A DNA stretch of 64,000 nucleotides, from positions 62,001 to 126,000 of the forward strand of contig NZ_FNBZ01000009.1 in assembly GCF_900102525.1 (NCBI RefSeq). Direction: 5' to 3'. A program made the translations under genes and the position numbers. The notes under the pieces were generated by a model. The model was given only the letters and a program-made list of their open reading frames with translations. It was not told the origin of the DNA and did no database searches. Position 1 is the stretch's first letter; each line of letters starts with the position of its first letter. This DNA is from Allobosea robiniae. Its GTDB lineage: Bacteria; Pseudomonadota; Alphaproteobacteria; Rhizobiales; Beijerinckiaceae. Shown one piece after another: positions 36,615 through 46,056 of the stretch.

Positions 36615-37129
36615 AGATCGGGACTTTCGCGGCGGCCGCCCTGGCCGGCGCCGTCATGGCAGGCTGCCAGGCCACGCGCCAGCCGGCGACGATGGCCTTT
36701 TCGGCAGAGGAAGCGGCCTTCATCAACAAGCCGGGCAACGGCGTCGTCACCGGCCACGCCTTCCGCACCAAGCCGAGCGGGGCGGTGGTCAATGCGGCCG
36801 GCGAAGTCGTCCGCCTGATCCCGGCCACGGCTTTCACGCGCGAGCGCTTCGCCAATCTCTACGGCAAGCGGAAATACATCCCTCATAGCGCCTATCCGCG
36901 CGACGACGAGGTCGACCCGGCCTATGCGCGGTACACCCGCACGACCAAGGCGGAGTCCAACGGCCGCTTCGTCTTCGAGAAGGTCGCGCCGGGAACCTAT
37001 TTCCTCACCACGCAGGTGATCTGGGGAGACGAGGCCGCCTTTTCGCGCGAGGGCGGCTCGGTCTATGACAGCGTCACGCTGACGGGCAAGGAAACCGAGC
37101 CCGTCCAGGTCATCCTCTCCGGCAACTGA
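36611..37129 (+). CDS. Lipoprotein with a carboxypeptidase-regulatory-like beta domain
   Basis: 172 residues. Lipobox AGC with Cys19 after a short signal (FAAAALAGAVMAG), so it is lipidated. The C-terminal part SNGRFVFEKVAPGTYFLTTQV is typical of Ig-like carboxypeptidase-regulatory domains. Start overlaps the DMT stop as ATGA. No enzymatic residues are visible. Probably an outer- or inner-membrane-anchored surface protein of unknown role. Confidence 0.75.
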   Translation: MKIGTFAAAALAGAVMAGCQATRQPATMAFSAEEAAFINKPGNGVVTGHAFRTKPSGAVVNAAGEVVRLIPATAFTRERFANLYGKRKYIPHSAYPRDDEVDPAYARYTRTTKAESNGRFVFEKVAPGTYFLTTQVIWGDEAAFSREGGSVYDSVTLTGKETEPVQVILSGN

Positions 37130-37137
37130 GTTCTCCT

Positions 37138-37542
<405 letters not shown>

Positions 37543-37545
37543 AAC

Positions 37546-38256
37546 TCAATGCACGGCCGGCAGGCCGAGCGCCTCCCAGCTTTCCCTTGGGATCGGCTCG
37601 CCGACATGGAAGGCGAAGGCGGTGACGCGCTTCAGGTCGGCCGAGACGGTGCAGGCGAAGCGCAGGCCGTACCAGCTCCGCTTGCTGCGAAAGGCCGCGC
37701 CCTCCGCCGTCAGGACCCGGCCTGAGAGCTTCGTGCTCGCCTGCGCATAGGCGGTGACGCGATCCGGCTCGAAGCTGCGCTGCCAGTCATGGATCTGGCC
37801 CATCGCTTCCAGGCCGCAGAGCTGTTCGACGCGCTCGTCCGGCGCGAGCCGCGGCAGCAGCGCGACGGTCTCGCGGCTGCGCGGATCGGCCAGAACCCGC
37901 TGCGACAGCATGCGCGGCGGATGGATCATGCCATCTGCTTCGACCGGAGCAGGCGAGGCACTTGGAGCAGACAAGGCATTTGGAGCAGGCTCATCCGGCT
38001 TCGGGAGAGCGTCCGGCAGCACCGGTGCTGCCGGGGCGGGAATGGCAACGATCGGCGGCCGCCTGGGTCGGGTCAGCGCTTCGAACTCCTCGGGAGTCTG
38101 CAACTCGACCTCGATGCTTTGCTCGGTGACCGGCGCCAGATCGAAGCTCTGAACCGCGAAAGCAGCCAGCCACGCGAGGAGCCCCGCATGCAGGATCACG
38201 GCGACCGGCAGGCCGGGAGCGGGCATCGAGGGCCGTGCCGGGAGCGCGACCTCCAT
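37546..38256 (-). CDS. DUF930 family protein with one N-terminal membrane anchor
   Basis: 236 residues: a hydrophobic segment near residues 16-35 (VAVILHAGLLAWLAAFAVQSF), a Pro/Ala-rich linker (about 60-110) resembling TonB-like spacers, and a C-terminal DUF930 domain (RVLADPRSRETVALLPRLAP, CGLEAMGQIHDWQRSF, SWYGLRFACTVSADL) with two Cys likely in a disulfide. Topology suggests a periplasmic domain held to the inner membrane. Function unknown. Convergent with mutT. Confidence 0.75.
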   Translation of the reverse strand: MEVALPARPSMPAPGLPVAVILHAGLLAWLAAFAVQSFDLAPVTEQSIEVELQTPEEFEALTRPRRPPIVAIPAPAAPVLPDALPKPDEPAPNALSAPSASPAPVEADGMIHPPRMLSQRVLADPRSRETVALLPRLAPDERVEQLCGLEAMGQIHDWQRSFEPDRVTAYAQASTKLSGRVLTAEGAAFRSKRSWYGLRFACTVSADLKRVTAFAFHVGEPIPRESWEALGLPAVH

Positions 38257-38355
38257 GGCTCAGACCGCGGCCCTGTCGCGGGCAGCCGCCGCCGATCGCG
38301 CTATCCTCGTCATCCGGCCTTGTGCCCCTGCTCCCTTGTCGGGCAACAGCGACGA

Positions 38356-39558
38356 TCAAGCCGGCATTTTTGTGATCTCGGGCAATGGCTCGGCCACGGC
38401 CTCGTTCTGCCCGAGCTGGAAGCGCTCGAAACGCTGCAGTTCCTCCTCGATCGCCGTCTTCAGTGCGGACGCCTCGCAGCCTTCGAGCCAGGTCCATTGC
38501 TGCATCAGGAGCTTGCCGGCGGCCCGGTCGGTCTTCAGATCGAGCACCGCGACGACCCGTTCCCCCGCCAGGACCGGCAGGCCGAAATAGCCATAGGCGC
38601 GCTTCTCCTTCGGCAGATAGGCCTCGAAGACATGGGCATAGTCGAGCAGGAGCTTCGCCCGCTTGCGCTGGATCATCAGCGGATCGAAGGGCGAGAGGAT
38701 ATGGATCAGCGTTTCGTCCGGCGCAGCAAGCGGTTCCAGCGCGGCCGGAGAGGCCCAGTGCTGCGTCTTGCCGGCACCTTCCACGGCGACCGGAACGAGG
38801 TCCCGGCGCTTGACGCGGGCGGCGATCAGTTCGGCCACGGCCTTCTTCGAGGGCGCGTCGAGATGGCAGATCGAATCGAGGCTGACCAGCCCCTGCGCCC
38901 GGAGCGCCCGGTCGAGCAGATAGGCTGTGATCTGCCGCTCGCTCGCCGGGGTCGGTTTCTTCTCCCACTGGAAATGCCGATCGAACAGTTCATAGGTCTT
39001 GACCATGCCGGCGCGCGCCGAAATCGCGAGCTCGCCATCGTAGAAGGCCCGTTCCAGCAGCCCCTTGGACGGCTTCTTGCTGGCCCAGAGATGCGCCTTC
39101 TCGATCAGGTCCTCCTCGATGTCGCGGATCGACAACGCGCCGTCCTTGCGGATGCGGCGGAGCAGCTTGCGCGTCTCCTCACGGGCGCCGACCGCCGACC
39201 AGCGCTTCGGCTCCTCGCGATGCGCCTTCATCGCCGGCAGGAAATAACGGATGTCACGGGTGGGCACGTAGGCCAGCGCATGCGTCCAGTACTCGAAGAC
39301 GCTCTTCCCGACTGATTGCAGATGGGCGAGGTCGGCCCGGCGATAGGCGGGGAGGCGGGCATAGAGGATATGATGGTGGCAGCGCTCGATCACGTTGATC
39401 GTGTCGATCTGGACATAGCCGAGATGCTCGATCGCGGCGCACGCGGCGTCCGGCCCGGCCCCGAAAGGGTCGCGCCGGTCGAGCCGCTGGGCATGAAGCC
39501 AGAGGCGGCGGGCCTGTTCGACGGAAAGGGAGGTCGGCTTGCGGGATCGCGGAGGCAT
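38356..39558 (-). CDS. YcaQ/AlkX-type DNA crosslink glycosylase (winged-helix protein)
   Basis: 400 residues. The HTH_42 family that includes E. coli YcaQ and Streptomyces AlkZ uses a Gln-x-Asp/Gln motif; here QID stands at residues 50-52 in GYVQIDTINVIERCHHHILYAR-like context. SPFDPLMIQRKRAKLLL and KRAYGYFGLPVLAGERVVA are further family segments. It would unhook nitrogen-mustard-type interstrand crosslinks by cleaving N7-alkylguanine. ATG 39558 gives the usual N-terminus; no strong ribosome-binding site. Confidence 0.88.
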   Translation of the reverse strand: MPPRSRKPTSLSVEQARRLWLHAQRLDRRDPFGAGPDAACAAIEHLGYVQIDTINVIERCHHHILYARLPAYRRADLAHLQSVGKSVFEYWTHALAYVPTRDIRYFLPAMKAHREEPKRWSAVGAREETRKLLRRIRKDGALSIRDIEEDLIEKAHLWASKKPSKGLLERAFYDGELAISARAGMVKTYELFDRHFQWEKKPTPASERQITAYLLDRALRAQGLVSLDSICHLDAPSKKAVAELIAARVKRRDLVPVAVEGAGKTQHWASPAALEPLAAPDETLIHILSPFDPLMIQRKRAKLLLDYAHVFEAYLPKEKRAYGYFGLPVLAGERVVAVLDLKTDRAAGKLLMQQWTWLEGCEASALKTAIEEELQRFERFQLGQNEAVAEPLPEITKMPA

Positions 39559-39722
39559 GGGAAGCAGGCTAGCCGCACCCGCACCATTCGGTAAGGCCCC
39601 GAGGGCTTCGCAGCTGACAGCCACTGGCGGGAGCGTCGCGGATGAAGCTGCGGGCTTGATACGCGCTCGGTCCATAGGCTTGCTGCTCAGGCAAAGGCGG
39701 ACGCCACCAGAGCTGCTGCCGG

Positions 39723-40247
39723 CTATGGCGCGACGATCAGCGCCCAGTAGACCTGATATTTCGAGCCCGGCGCATAGGCCGTGGCGATGCCCATGCGCTT
39801 GGCCTTCGCGTCCTTCATGACGCGATCATGCTGGGGCGAATCGCGCCAGCCCGAGAAGGCCTCGGCGAGACGGCGGTAGCCGGCCGAGAGATTGGCTTCG
39901 GCGCCGGCCTGGCCTTCCCGCGCGAGGCGCGCCTTGACCGCATCGGCCTGGGCCGGCTTGTCCGATCCGGCCATCACGGTCGCTTCGCGCTGGGCGGCCT
40001 CGACGAGGGCCGGGTCGAGCGTCAGCGCGCCGAGGCCCGCATTGAGGCGGTAGGCCGAGATCATCGCCCGCGCCTGCTCGGTATCGACACGGGCCGAGGC
40101 CGAGCCGAGATCGCGATAGAAGGCCGGCTGGCCCTGGCGCTGCGGCTCGGCACAGCCGGCCACGCCGAGGAGAGCAAGCGCGCCGGCAAGCGCCGCCGGG
40201 CAGGTCATCGCGCGCGAAGCCGCGATGTGGCGCAGAAAGCTGGGCAT
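39723..40247 (-). CDS. CAP/SCP-domain lipoprotein
   Basis: 174 residues. Lipobox VAGC with Cys32 after a hydrophobic segment (AALAGALALLGV). The CAP domain is short: ISAYRLNAGLGALTLDPALVEAAQREATVMA and the end-region SPQHDRVMKDAKAKRMGIATAY, keeping the conserved His and the later YWALIVAP. Bacterial CAP proteins of this size bind or process envelope components but their activity is unresolved. Starts four bases after the MscS-type gene stop, so co-transcribed. Confidence 0.82.
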   Translation of the reverse strand: MPSFLRHIAASRAMTCPAALAGALALLGVAGCAEPQRQGQPAFYRDLGSASARVDTEQARAMISAYRLNAGLGALTLDPALVEAAQREATVMAGSDKPAQADAVKARLAREGQAGAEANLSAGYRRLAEAFSGWRDSPQHDRVMKDAKAKRMGIATAYAPGSKYQVYWALIVAP

Positions 40248-40251
40248 CCGA

Positions 40252-42852
40252 TCATTCCTTGCTGTCGTCCTTGGCGGGCTCGGGCGCGGGAGCAGGCGTG
40301 GCAGCCTCGGCCTCCTCGTCCTCGGGCTCCTCCGCCACTACCGGCTTGCGCGAGCGGCGTACCGGAGCGGGCGCTTCCCGTTTCGCGCGGCTGCGCGGAC
40401 CATCTCCCCGGCCGACCGCCGCGGCGATGCTGCCAAGCGAGTGCTCGACGCCCTCGAGACCGCGCACCATCAATTCGGGCACGGAGGCGGCCGGCTCCAT
40501 CTCGGCAAGGCGCTTGTGGATCGCGAAGTTCAGGTCGCTGTTGACCCGGCCGGTGATCTCGACATCGCCGACCACGCAGACGAGCTCGAAATCCATCGTC
40601 GTGGTGCCCAACTTCTTGAACATCACGGCCGGCGGCGGCTTCTGCATGACATCGCCATGGTTCGACGCAACCTCGGACAGCATCGCCCGCACCTGGCCGG
40701 CATCCAGCGAGCGCGGCACGGTGAGCGCGATCAGCACGCGCCCGGTCCGGTCGTTGCGGACGCGGTTGCGCACCACGCCGGAGATCAGGTTCGAGTTCGG
40801 GACGATCACGGTCGCCCGGTCGAAGGTCGCGATCTCCGTCGAGCGGACATTGATGCGCTTGACGATGCCCTCGACGTCGCCGACCAGCACCTGATCGCCG
40901 ACCCGGATCGGCCGCTCCCAGAGCAGGATCAGGCCCGAAACGAAATTCGACACCACCGATTGCAGGCCGAAACCGATACCGACCGAAAGCGCCGACGCCA
41001 CCAGCGTCAAGCGCTCCAGACTGAGGCCGACAGCCGTGACGGTGATCGCCGCAGCCGCGATATAGCCGATATAGCCGGACGCCGTGGTGATCGAGTTGCG
41101 CAGGCCCGGATCGAGCGTGGTCGTCGGCAGGAACTGGTTCTCGAGCCAGCGCTGCATCGCCCGCGTCGCACCGATGCCCATCGCGAAGACGATCGCGCCG
41201 ACGACGATCGTCGAAAGCGAGACCGTGACGCCGCCGACCTGGAAGCCGAAGAAGGCGGCGCGCAACGAAACGAGGAAATCGCTCGATTCCAACCCCCAGG
41301 GCGCCAGGACGAGCAGCACCGTCACCGCGATCAGCAGCAGCTTCAGCACGCCGACGCTGACGACCGAGATCTTGTCGAGCGTGGCGGCGCGCAGGCCCAT
41401 GCCCGCCTTCAGCGTCAGGGCGAAGCGGCCCTTGCCGCTGAGCAGGCGCGGAATGCCGAGGTCGATGAACTGGAAGACCAGCAGGAACAGGCAGGCGACG
41501 ATGCCGACCCAGAGCGCCTGCTCGGCCAGGAAGGCGGCGAAGATGACATAGCCGCCGAGTGCCGCCGCGATGATGCCGAAGCCGATGATCCAGCCGAGAA
41601 TGCGTACCGGCCCCAGACTCGCGCCATCGACCGGGACGTAAGGACCGAGGCAGGCTTCCTGCTCGACGTCGTCATCGTCGCGAATCCGGTAGAGCCCGGC
41701 AATCAGGGCGAGCGCGAACAGGATGGCGAAGAACGCCTTGACGATGATCGAGACGGCCAGACCGGCGGCGATGGCCTGCAGCCAGGCCTCGAAGACCTTG
41801 CCGATGGACATGACGGCCGCAAGCGAACCGGCGATCCAGACGACGCTGCGCGCCGTCGTATCCATCACCTTGACGAGGCGCCGCTGCGGGCTGGACGGTG
41901 CGAACAGCGCATCGGCCAGCGCCTGCACGAAGGCGAAGAAGGCCAGGCCCACGACGACGGCCCAGATCACCGGCTGGATGCGGGGCGGCAAAAGCCCGGT
42001 CGTGTTCAGGGCCTTGTAGATCAGCCAGCTCGCCAGCACCGGGGGCGCCGCGCCGGCGATGATATGAGCGAGCGCGATATAGAGGCAGTGCAGGTTGCCG
42101 GTGTCCTGCGTGTTGCTGAAGCGCGCCTTGAAGCGCGGCAGATAGCGCGCCCGCGCCAGATAGAGCAGGAGAGCGCCCATCAGGGCGAGCGCGACCACGG
42201 TGCCGCGCGTGCCGGAAAAGGCATCGCTCACGCCCTCCAGCCAGCCGCCGAAGATATAGCCGGAGGCGCGCAGGTCTTCCGGCGCCGTCGCGATCGCGTT
42301 GCCCCAGACCTCGGGGTTCGCCACGGAAGGGCCGGCGGCGAACAGCTGCTTTGCGAAGATGTCCCGGCGCTTGTCGCCGATGCTGCTCTGCAATTGCTCG
42401 GCCTGGAGCAGCGAGGCCCTGGCGATCTTCAGCGTCTCGTCGGCGTCGGCATAGGCCTTGGCGCGCGCCTCGCGGTCCCGGACGATCTCGGCGCTCTCGG
42501 CCGGCGCACTCGCCTCCGGCTTGGGGCCGAGCTGGTCGAGCCTGAGCTTGGCCTGGTCGACCTTCGGCGTCTGCTCGTCGACGATCAGGCGCAGCTGGTC
42601 GAGCGAGGGTTGCAGCCGCAGACGCTGCCGCTGCAATTCGGCGTCGCTCGGATCGGGCGAGGCCAGCGTCGCCTCGATCTGGGCGAGATCCGCGCGAACG
42701 ATGTCCAGCCGGGCGCGAAGGCTGCCCGGCTCCGCCGGCGCCTGCGCGAAGGACGGGCCCGCCACAGAGAGCGTCAAGACCAGAAGAACGAGGCAAGCCG
42801 TCAGCAGGCCTTGCAGACCCCTGAACGATGCGTGCGCCCTATGCGCTGCCAT
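40252..42852 (-). CDS. Large MscS-type mechanosensitive channel with DUF3772 domain
   Basis: 866 residues. After a signal peptide (LLTACLVLLVLTLSVAGPSF-AQA), residues 30-200 form a periplasmic coiled-coil DUF3772 domain, then about ten hydrophobic segments and a C-terminal MscS pore and beta-domain: GIGFGLQSVVSNFVSGLILL, WERPIRVGDQVLVG, IVPNSNLISG. The acidic/Pro-rich tail from about residue 815 is probably disordered. It would release solutes at hypo-osmotic shock. ATG 42852 starts the signal peptide. The 901-codon opposite frame is a shadow. Confidence 0.9.
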   Translation of the reverse strand: MAAHRAHASFRGLQGLLTACLVLLVLTLSVAGPSFAQAPAEPGSLRARLDIVRADLAQIEATLASPDPSDAELQRQRLRLQPSLDQLRLIVDEQTPKVDQAKLRLDQLGPKPEASAPAESAEIVRDREARAKAYADADETLKIARASLLQAEQLQSSIGDKRRDIFAKQLFAAGPSVANPEVWGNAIATAPEDLRASGYIFGGWLEGVSDAFSGTRGTVVALALMGALLLYLARARYLPRFKARFSNTQDTGNLHCLYIALAHIIAGAAPPVLASWLIYKALNTTGLLPPRIQPVIWAVVVGLAFFAFVQALADALFAPSSPQRRLVKVMDTTARSVVWIAGSLAAVMSIGKVFEAWLQAIAAGLAVSIIVKAFFAILFALALIAGLYRIRDDDDVEQEACLGPYVPVDGASLGPVRILGWIIGFGIIAAALGGYVIFAAFLAEQALWVGIVACLFLLVFQFIDLGIPRLLSGKGRFALTLKAGMGLRAATLDKISVVSVGVLKLLLIAVTVLLVLAPWGLESSDFLVSLRAAFFGFQVGGVTVSLSTIVVGAIVFAMGIGATRAMQRWLENQFLPTTTLDPGLRNSITTASGYIGYIAAAAITVTAVGLSLERLTLVASALSVGIGFGLQSVVSNFVSGLILLWERPIRVGDQVLVGDVEGIVKRINVRSTEIATFDRATVIVPNSNLISGVVRNRVRNDRTGRVLIALTVPRSLDAGQVRAMLSEVASNHGDVMQKPPPAVMFKKLGTTTMDFELVCVVGDVEITGRVNSDLNFAIHKRLAEMEPAASVPELMVRGLEGVEHSLGSIAAAVGRGDGPRSRAKREAPAPVRRSRKPVVAEEPEDEEAEAATPAPAPEPAKDDSKE

Positions 42853-42871
42853 GGTGGTGAGGCCCTGTCCG

Positions 42872-42886
42872 GCCGAATGATTCGGC
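42872..42886. promoter_or_regulatory. 15-bp palindrome upstream of the MscS-type gene
   Basis: GCCGAAT-G-ATTCGGC is a perfect palindrome with a one-base centre, 20 bases before the channel start. It could be an operator or a hairpin near the ribosome-binding site. Confidence 0.35.
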
Positions 42887-43064
42887 TCCGACTCGACCCT
42901 CGGCACAGCCATGCGCGCAAGGCAAGATGAAGAGCGGAATTCGACCGGCACGAAGGACTTCCGAGCTTGCGGATGGAACGGGGTGGGGAGACGGACCCCG
43001 CCGCCTCTTCGCCGCAAAACACGACCTGAAGATGGCGAAAGCAGCGCTTTTGTCGGCTTGCCCG

Positions 43065-44159
43065 TTAGTCGCGTCCCTTGCCCTTCGCCTTGACACGATT
43101 GTGGTAGCTCGCATTGCCGAGGCCGGTGCCGATCGTCAGCACGGCCCAGTTCTCGACATCCTGCATCGCCGGCATCTCGCTCAGGCCCTGGATCACCGCG
43201 TCGTTGTGCATGACGACCTCGGTCTCATGCTCGCCGATCTCCGGAACAAGCGCGCGGATGCTGTCGACGAGATTGAAGCGGCTGCTTTCCCAGTTGCCGG
43301 GCAGGTTCTGCGCACCGCGATCGATCGCGCCGTCCGGCTGGATCAGGCCGGGGCAGCCGACGCCGATGAACGGTGCGACCCGCAACCCCTCCTTCTCGGC
43401 GTTGCCGATCTGCTCGCGCAGCATCTCGCCCAGCCGCTCGATCGCCTCGTCGCGGCTCGGTTCCTCCTCGGCATGGCGCCAGAGATCCGATTTCCAGACC
43501 CGCGCCTTGCTCAGGTCGGGCGCCTTCTTCTGCCTGAGCTCGACGATCCCCGCGCGGATGTTCGAACCGCCGATATCGACGGCGACGAGGCTGTCATAGG
43601 CCTCGAATATCCATTTCGGCGCGAGATGGGCGCTGCCGACCAGTCCGGCCTCGTCGGGATGATGGCTGACCGGGACGAGATCGAGATCGCGTCCGTCGGT
43701 CCGCAGGATGATGGCGGCACGCGCGATGGCGAGCTCGCCGACGCGGCTCTCGCGGAAACCTCCGCCCACAACGATGCGCTCGATATCCGCCCAGCTCTTC
43801 AGCCGCGCGAAGCGGCGAATGACAAAGGCGAGCGACTGGGCAAAGCCTTCGACGGCACTGAGCACCAGTGCAGCCTCTCTCGCATCGCCCTCCTTGATCA
43901 GGGCGTCGAGTTCCTTCTTGCTGATGTCGGCCGTCTTGCCCTCGAGCGGATCGTCGCCGTTGCGCTTGAGATGACTGCGCAGCGCGTCGAGATGCTCGAT
44001 GAAGGCGCCGCGGCTCGCCTTGTCGCCGACGAAGCCGTCATCGTCGCGCACCTCCAGATTATAGCTGGTGACCACCACCGAAGGCAGCTCGCTCGCGCCA
44101 TGCGGCCCTGTTGCGGCCTTGGCCGCATTGCGTGACGTCTCGGCGGTCGCCGTGGCCAT
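43065..44159 (-). CDS. ROK-fold protein with permuted motif order
   Basis: 364 residues. The standard ROK N-terminal ATP-binding motif VAVDIGGSNIRAGIVEL is at 192-208 instead of the start, followed by GVGCPGL (266-272), HND (318-320) and IGTGLGN (343-349) close to the C-terminus. The segment that normally ends a ROK kinase (GDAREAALVLSAVEGFAQSL, IVVGGG at 129-134, GSAHLA at 175-180) stands before it. No CxCGxxGC zinc motif is present. GGGAAGGAC precedes ATG 44159. It looks like a circularly permuted sugar-kinase/regulator fold with no DNA-binding domain; activity unknown. Confidence 0.7.
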   Translation of the reverse strand: MATATAETSRNAAKAATGPHGASELPSVVVTSYNLEVRDDDGFVGDKASRGAFIEHLDALRSHLKRNGDDPLEGKTADISKKELDALIKEGDAREAALVLSAVEGFAQSLAFVIRRFARLKSWADIERIVVGGGFRESRVGELAIARAAIILRTDGRDLDLVPVSHHPDEAGLVGSAHLAPKWIFEAYDSLVAVDIGGSNIRAGIVELRQKKAPDLSKARVWKSDLWRHAEEEPSRDEAIERLGEMLREQIGNAEKEGLRVAPFIGVGCPGLIQPDGAIDRGAQNLPGNWESSRFNLVDSIRALVPEIGEHETEVVMHNDAVIQGLSEMPAMQDVENWAVLTIGTGLGNASYHNRVKAKGKGRD

Positions 44160-44198
44160 GTCCTTCCCCCCTCGGTCGATGCGGATCAGCGGAGGCAA

Positions 44199-44297
44199 CC
44201 CGCCGGAGCCTGCCCGGGTTCCGCCGGCGGGGCGATGCGCCGCATGCAGCCCGCCTGCGCGCAGCGGGCTCGCCCCGGCGGTTGACCGCCGGGGCGA
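44199..44297. promoter_or_regulatory. Three tandem GC-rich stem-loops between the ROK and DUF2938 genes
   Basis: CCCGCCGG / CCGGCGGG (44199-44206, 44224-44231), AGCCCGC / GCGGGCT (44248-44254, 44264-44270) and TCGCCCCGGCGGT / ACCGCCGGGGCGA (44270-44282, 44285-44297, 13 bp). They lie between divergent starts, so they would be in a 5' leader rather than act as terminators. Confidence 0.5.
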
Positions 44298-44328
44298 ACG
44301 CCGCTCCAACAGGAGGGAAGCTGCCTCG

Positions 44329-44826
44329 ATGCGGCCTGGGGGATGGAACGTGTCGGATCTGATTTTACGGATGGTGATCATCGGAGCGGGGGCGACCGCG
44401 CTCACCGATATCTGGGCTCAATTCCTACGCCTCTTCGGCTTCCCCAAGCCGAACTGGGCGATGCCCGGCCGCTGGTTCGCGCATCTGCCGCGCGGCCGCA
44501 TCCGGCACGACGACATCGCGAGGTCGGAGCCCGTTGCCGGCGAGCTCGTGATCGGCTGGATCTGTCATTATCTCGTCGGCATCGCCTTCGCCGGCATCGT
44601 ATTGGCAATAGCTGGTGCCGATTGGGCTCGCAACCCGACCCTGCTGCCGGCGCTGATCGTCGGCTGGGTCACGATCGGCTGCGGCTGGTTCATCCTGCAG
44701 CCGGGAATGGGCATGGGCGTCGCCGCCTCGAAGAAGCCGAATGCCGGCCAGATCCGGCTGCTGAACTTCGTCAGCCACACCATCTTCGGCCTCGGGCTCT
44801 ACGGCACGGCGCTGCTGACGCGTTGA
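44329..44826 (+). CDS. DUF2938 family membrane protein
   Basis: 165 residues with four hydrophobic segments. DUF2938 features: LTDIWAQFLRLFGFPKPNWAMPGRW, then HYLVGIAFAGIVLAI, CGWFILQPGMGMGVAASKKP and LLNFVSHTIFGLGLYGTA. ATG 44329 follows AGGAGG at twelve bases; GTG 44350 is an alternative. Function unknown. Confidence 0.8.
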   Translation: MRPGGWNVSDLILRMVIIGAGATALTDIWAQFLRLFGFPKPNWAMPGRWFAHLPRGRIRHDDIARSEPVAGELVIGWICHYLVGIAFAGIVLAIAGADWARNPTLLPALIVGWVTIGCGWFILQPGMGMGVAASKKPNAGQIRLLNFVSHTIFGLGLYGTALLTR

Positions 44827-44832
44827 AGCGCT

Positions 44833-45591
44833 TCAATCGAGAATGCGCGTCTCATACTGGTAGAGTGTGCGGAAGCCGAGACTGCCATAGAGGCTGATCG
44901 CGACCGCATTGCTCTGTTCGACCTGCAGATAGGCGCTGTGGCAGCCCATCGCCCCGGCCCAGCCCATCAACCCCTGCACGATCCTGCGGCCATAGCCATG
45001 GCCGCGATGGTCTGGATGGACGCAAATCAGGCCGATCTCGGCCATGCCACGCTCGGCGACGCTCATGCCGAAGGCGACCGCCTCGCCCTCGACCAGCCAG
45101 GTTCCGAAGGCGGCCGGCATCTTCACCCGCTCGATGACGGCCGCGAGATTGCCGGCATGGGTCTTGTTGCCGCTCTGCAGCGCAGCAGCGCCGGCCGTCC
45201 ATTCCTGGCTCGGCCGCGCCTCGATCTGCAATTCCGCCTCCTCCGAAGCCGTAAAGCCGGCGAGCGGTGAGATCTGGCCGAAGGACTTGTCCTTGACCCG
45301 GTAGCCGCGCTCCAGCACCGCCGCGCGCGTCGCCTCCGCCACCAGCGGCGTCAGGCGGATGGCGGGGGTCAGCCCGTCCGCACGATAAAGCTCCTCGATC
45401 AGGTCGAGCATCGCGCCGTCGAGTTCCGCGCCATAGCTCAGCGGCGTCGCCGAATTGGCCCGGCCCGAATAGCCATTGGCGAAACGCAGCACCCAGTCGC
45501 CGACGACGAGCGTCGACAGCGCCGGCCAGGCATTGATGATGCGCCGCTCGCAGCCGAGCACGATTTCGCTGTCTTCCGTCTTTGTCAGCAT
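44833..45591 (-). CDS. GNAT family N-acetyltransferase
   Basis: 252 residues. C-terminal GNAT domain with AEIGLICVHPDHRGHGYGRRIV (acetyl-CoA loop RGHGYG) and YLQVEQSNAVAISLYGSLGF. The N-terminal 120 residues (INAWPALSTLVVGDWVLRFANG, GYSGRANSATPL) match acetyltransferases with an upstream GNAT-like half. ATG 45591 begins this conserved N-terminus. It is co-directional with and adjacent to the cupin gene, one base apart. Substrate unknown. Confidence 0.85.
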   Translation of the reverse strand: MLTKTEDSEIVLGCERRIINAWPALSTLVVGDWVLRFANGYSGRANSATPLSYGAELDGAMLDLIEELYRADGLTPAIRLTPLVAEATRAAVLERGYRVKDKSFGQISPLAGFTASEEAELQIEARPSQEWTAGAAALQSGNKTHAGNLAAVIERVKMPAAFGTWLVEGEAVAFGMSVAERGMAEIGLICVHPDHRGHGYGRRIVQGLMGWAGAMGCHSAYLQVEQSNAVAISLYGSLGFRTLYQYETRILD

Positions 45592-45592
45592 T

Positions 45593-46054
45593 CTATCCCC
45601 CGGATGGCTTCCGCGGTGTCGGCCGCCAGCCCGGCGGCGCCATCTCGAAGCCCTTGAATTCAAAGCCCGGCGCGACCGTGCAGCCGACCAGCGTCCAGGC
45701 GCCGAGCGAGGTCGCGCTCTGCCACCAGCCGGCCGGCACCACGAATTGCGGGCGCTGGCCGGCAGCAAGCTCGGTACCGAGATGATGGGCCGAAGCGTCA
45801 TGGCCGTTAGGCGAAACTGTGATCACCAGTGGCGCCCCGGCATAATGGTGCCAGATCTCGGCGGCATCGACGCGATGCCATTCCGAGGTCTCGCCCGTAT
45901 CAAGCAGATAGTAGATCGCGGTCGAGAAGCCCCGCCCCTCCGGCCCGGCCGGATCGCGAAAGGTCTCGCGATAATGCCCGCCTTCGGGATGGGGCTTGAG
46001 GTCGAGCAGTCGAATGACCTCCGCCGCCGTCAGTCCGTCGAGCTGCATCGCCAT
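45593..46054 (-). CDS. DUF985 cupin-fold protein
   Basis: 153 residues. The YML079w/DUF985 cupin pattern is clear: LKPHPEGGHYRETFRDP, STAIYYLLDTGETSEWHRV, EIWHHYAGAPL and VPAGWWQSA, ending VAPGFEFKGFEMAPPGW. Binds small ligands in yeast; enzymatic role unsettled. Two bases after the GloB-like gene stop and one base before the GNAT gene, so all three form an operon. Confidence 0.88.
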   Translation of the reverse strand: MAMQLDGLTAAEVIRLLDLKPHPEGGHYRETFRDPAGPEGRGFSTAIYYLLDTGETSEWHRVDAAEIWHHYAGAPLVITVSPNGHDASAHHLGTELAAGQRPQFVVPAGWWQSATSLGAWTLVGCTVAPGFEFKGFEMAPPGWRPTPRKPSGG

Positions 46055-46056
46055 GA

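Noticed and set aside
40225..42930. 901-codon plus-strand frame opposite the MscS-type channel
   Set aside because: Arg/Asp/Glu-rich low-complexity product typical of antisense frames in high-GC DNA; the opposite frame has a clear channel domain.
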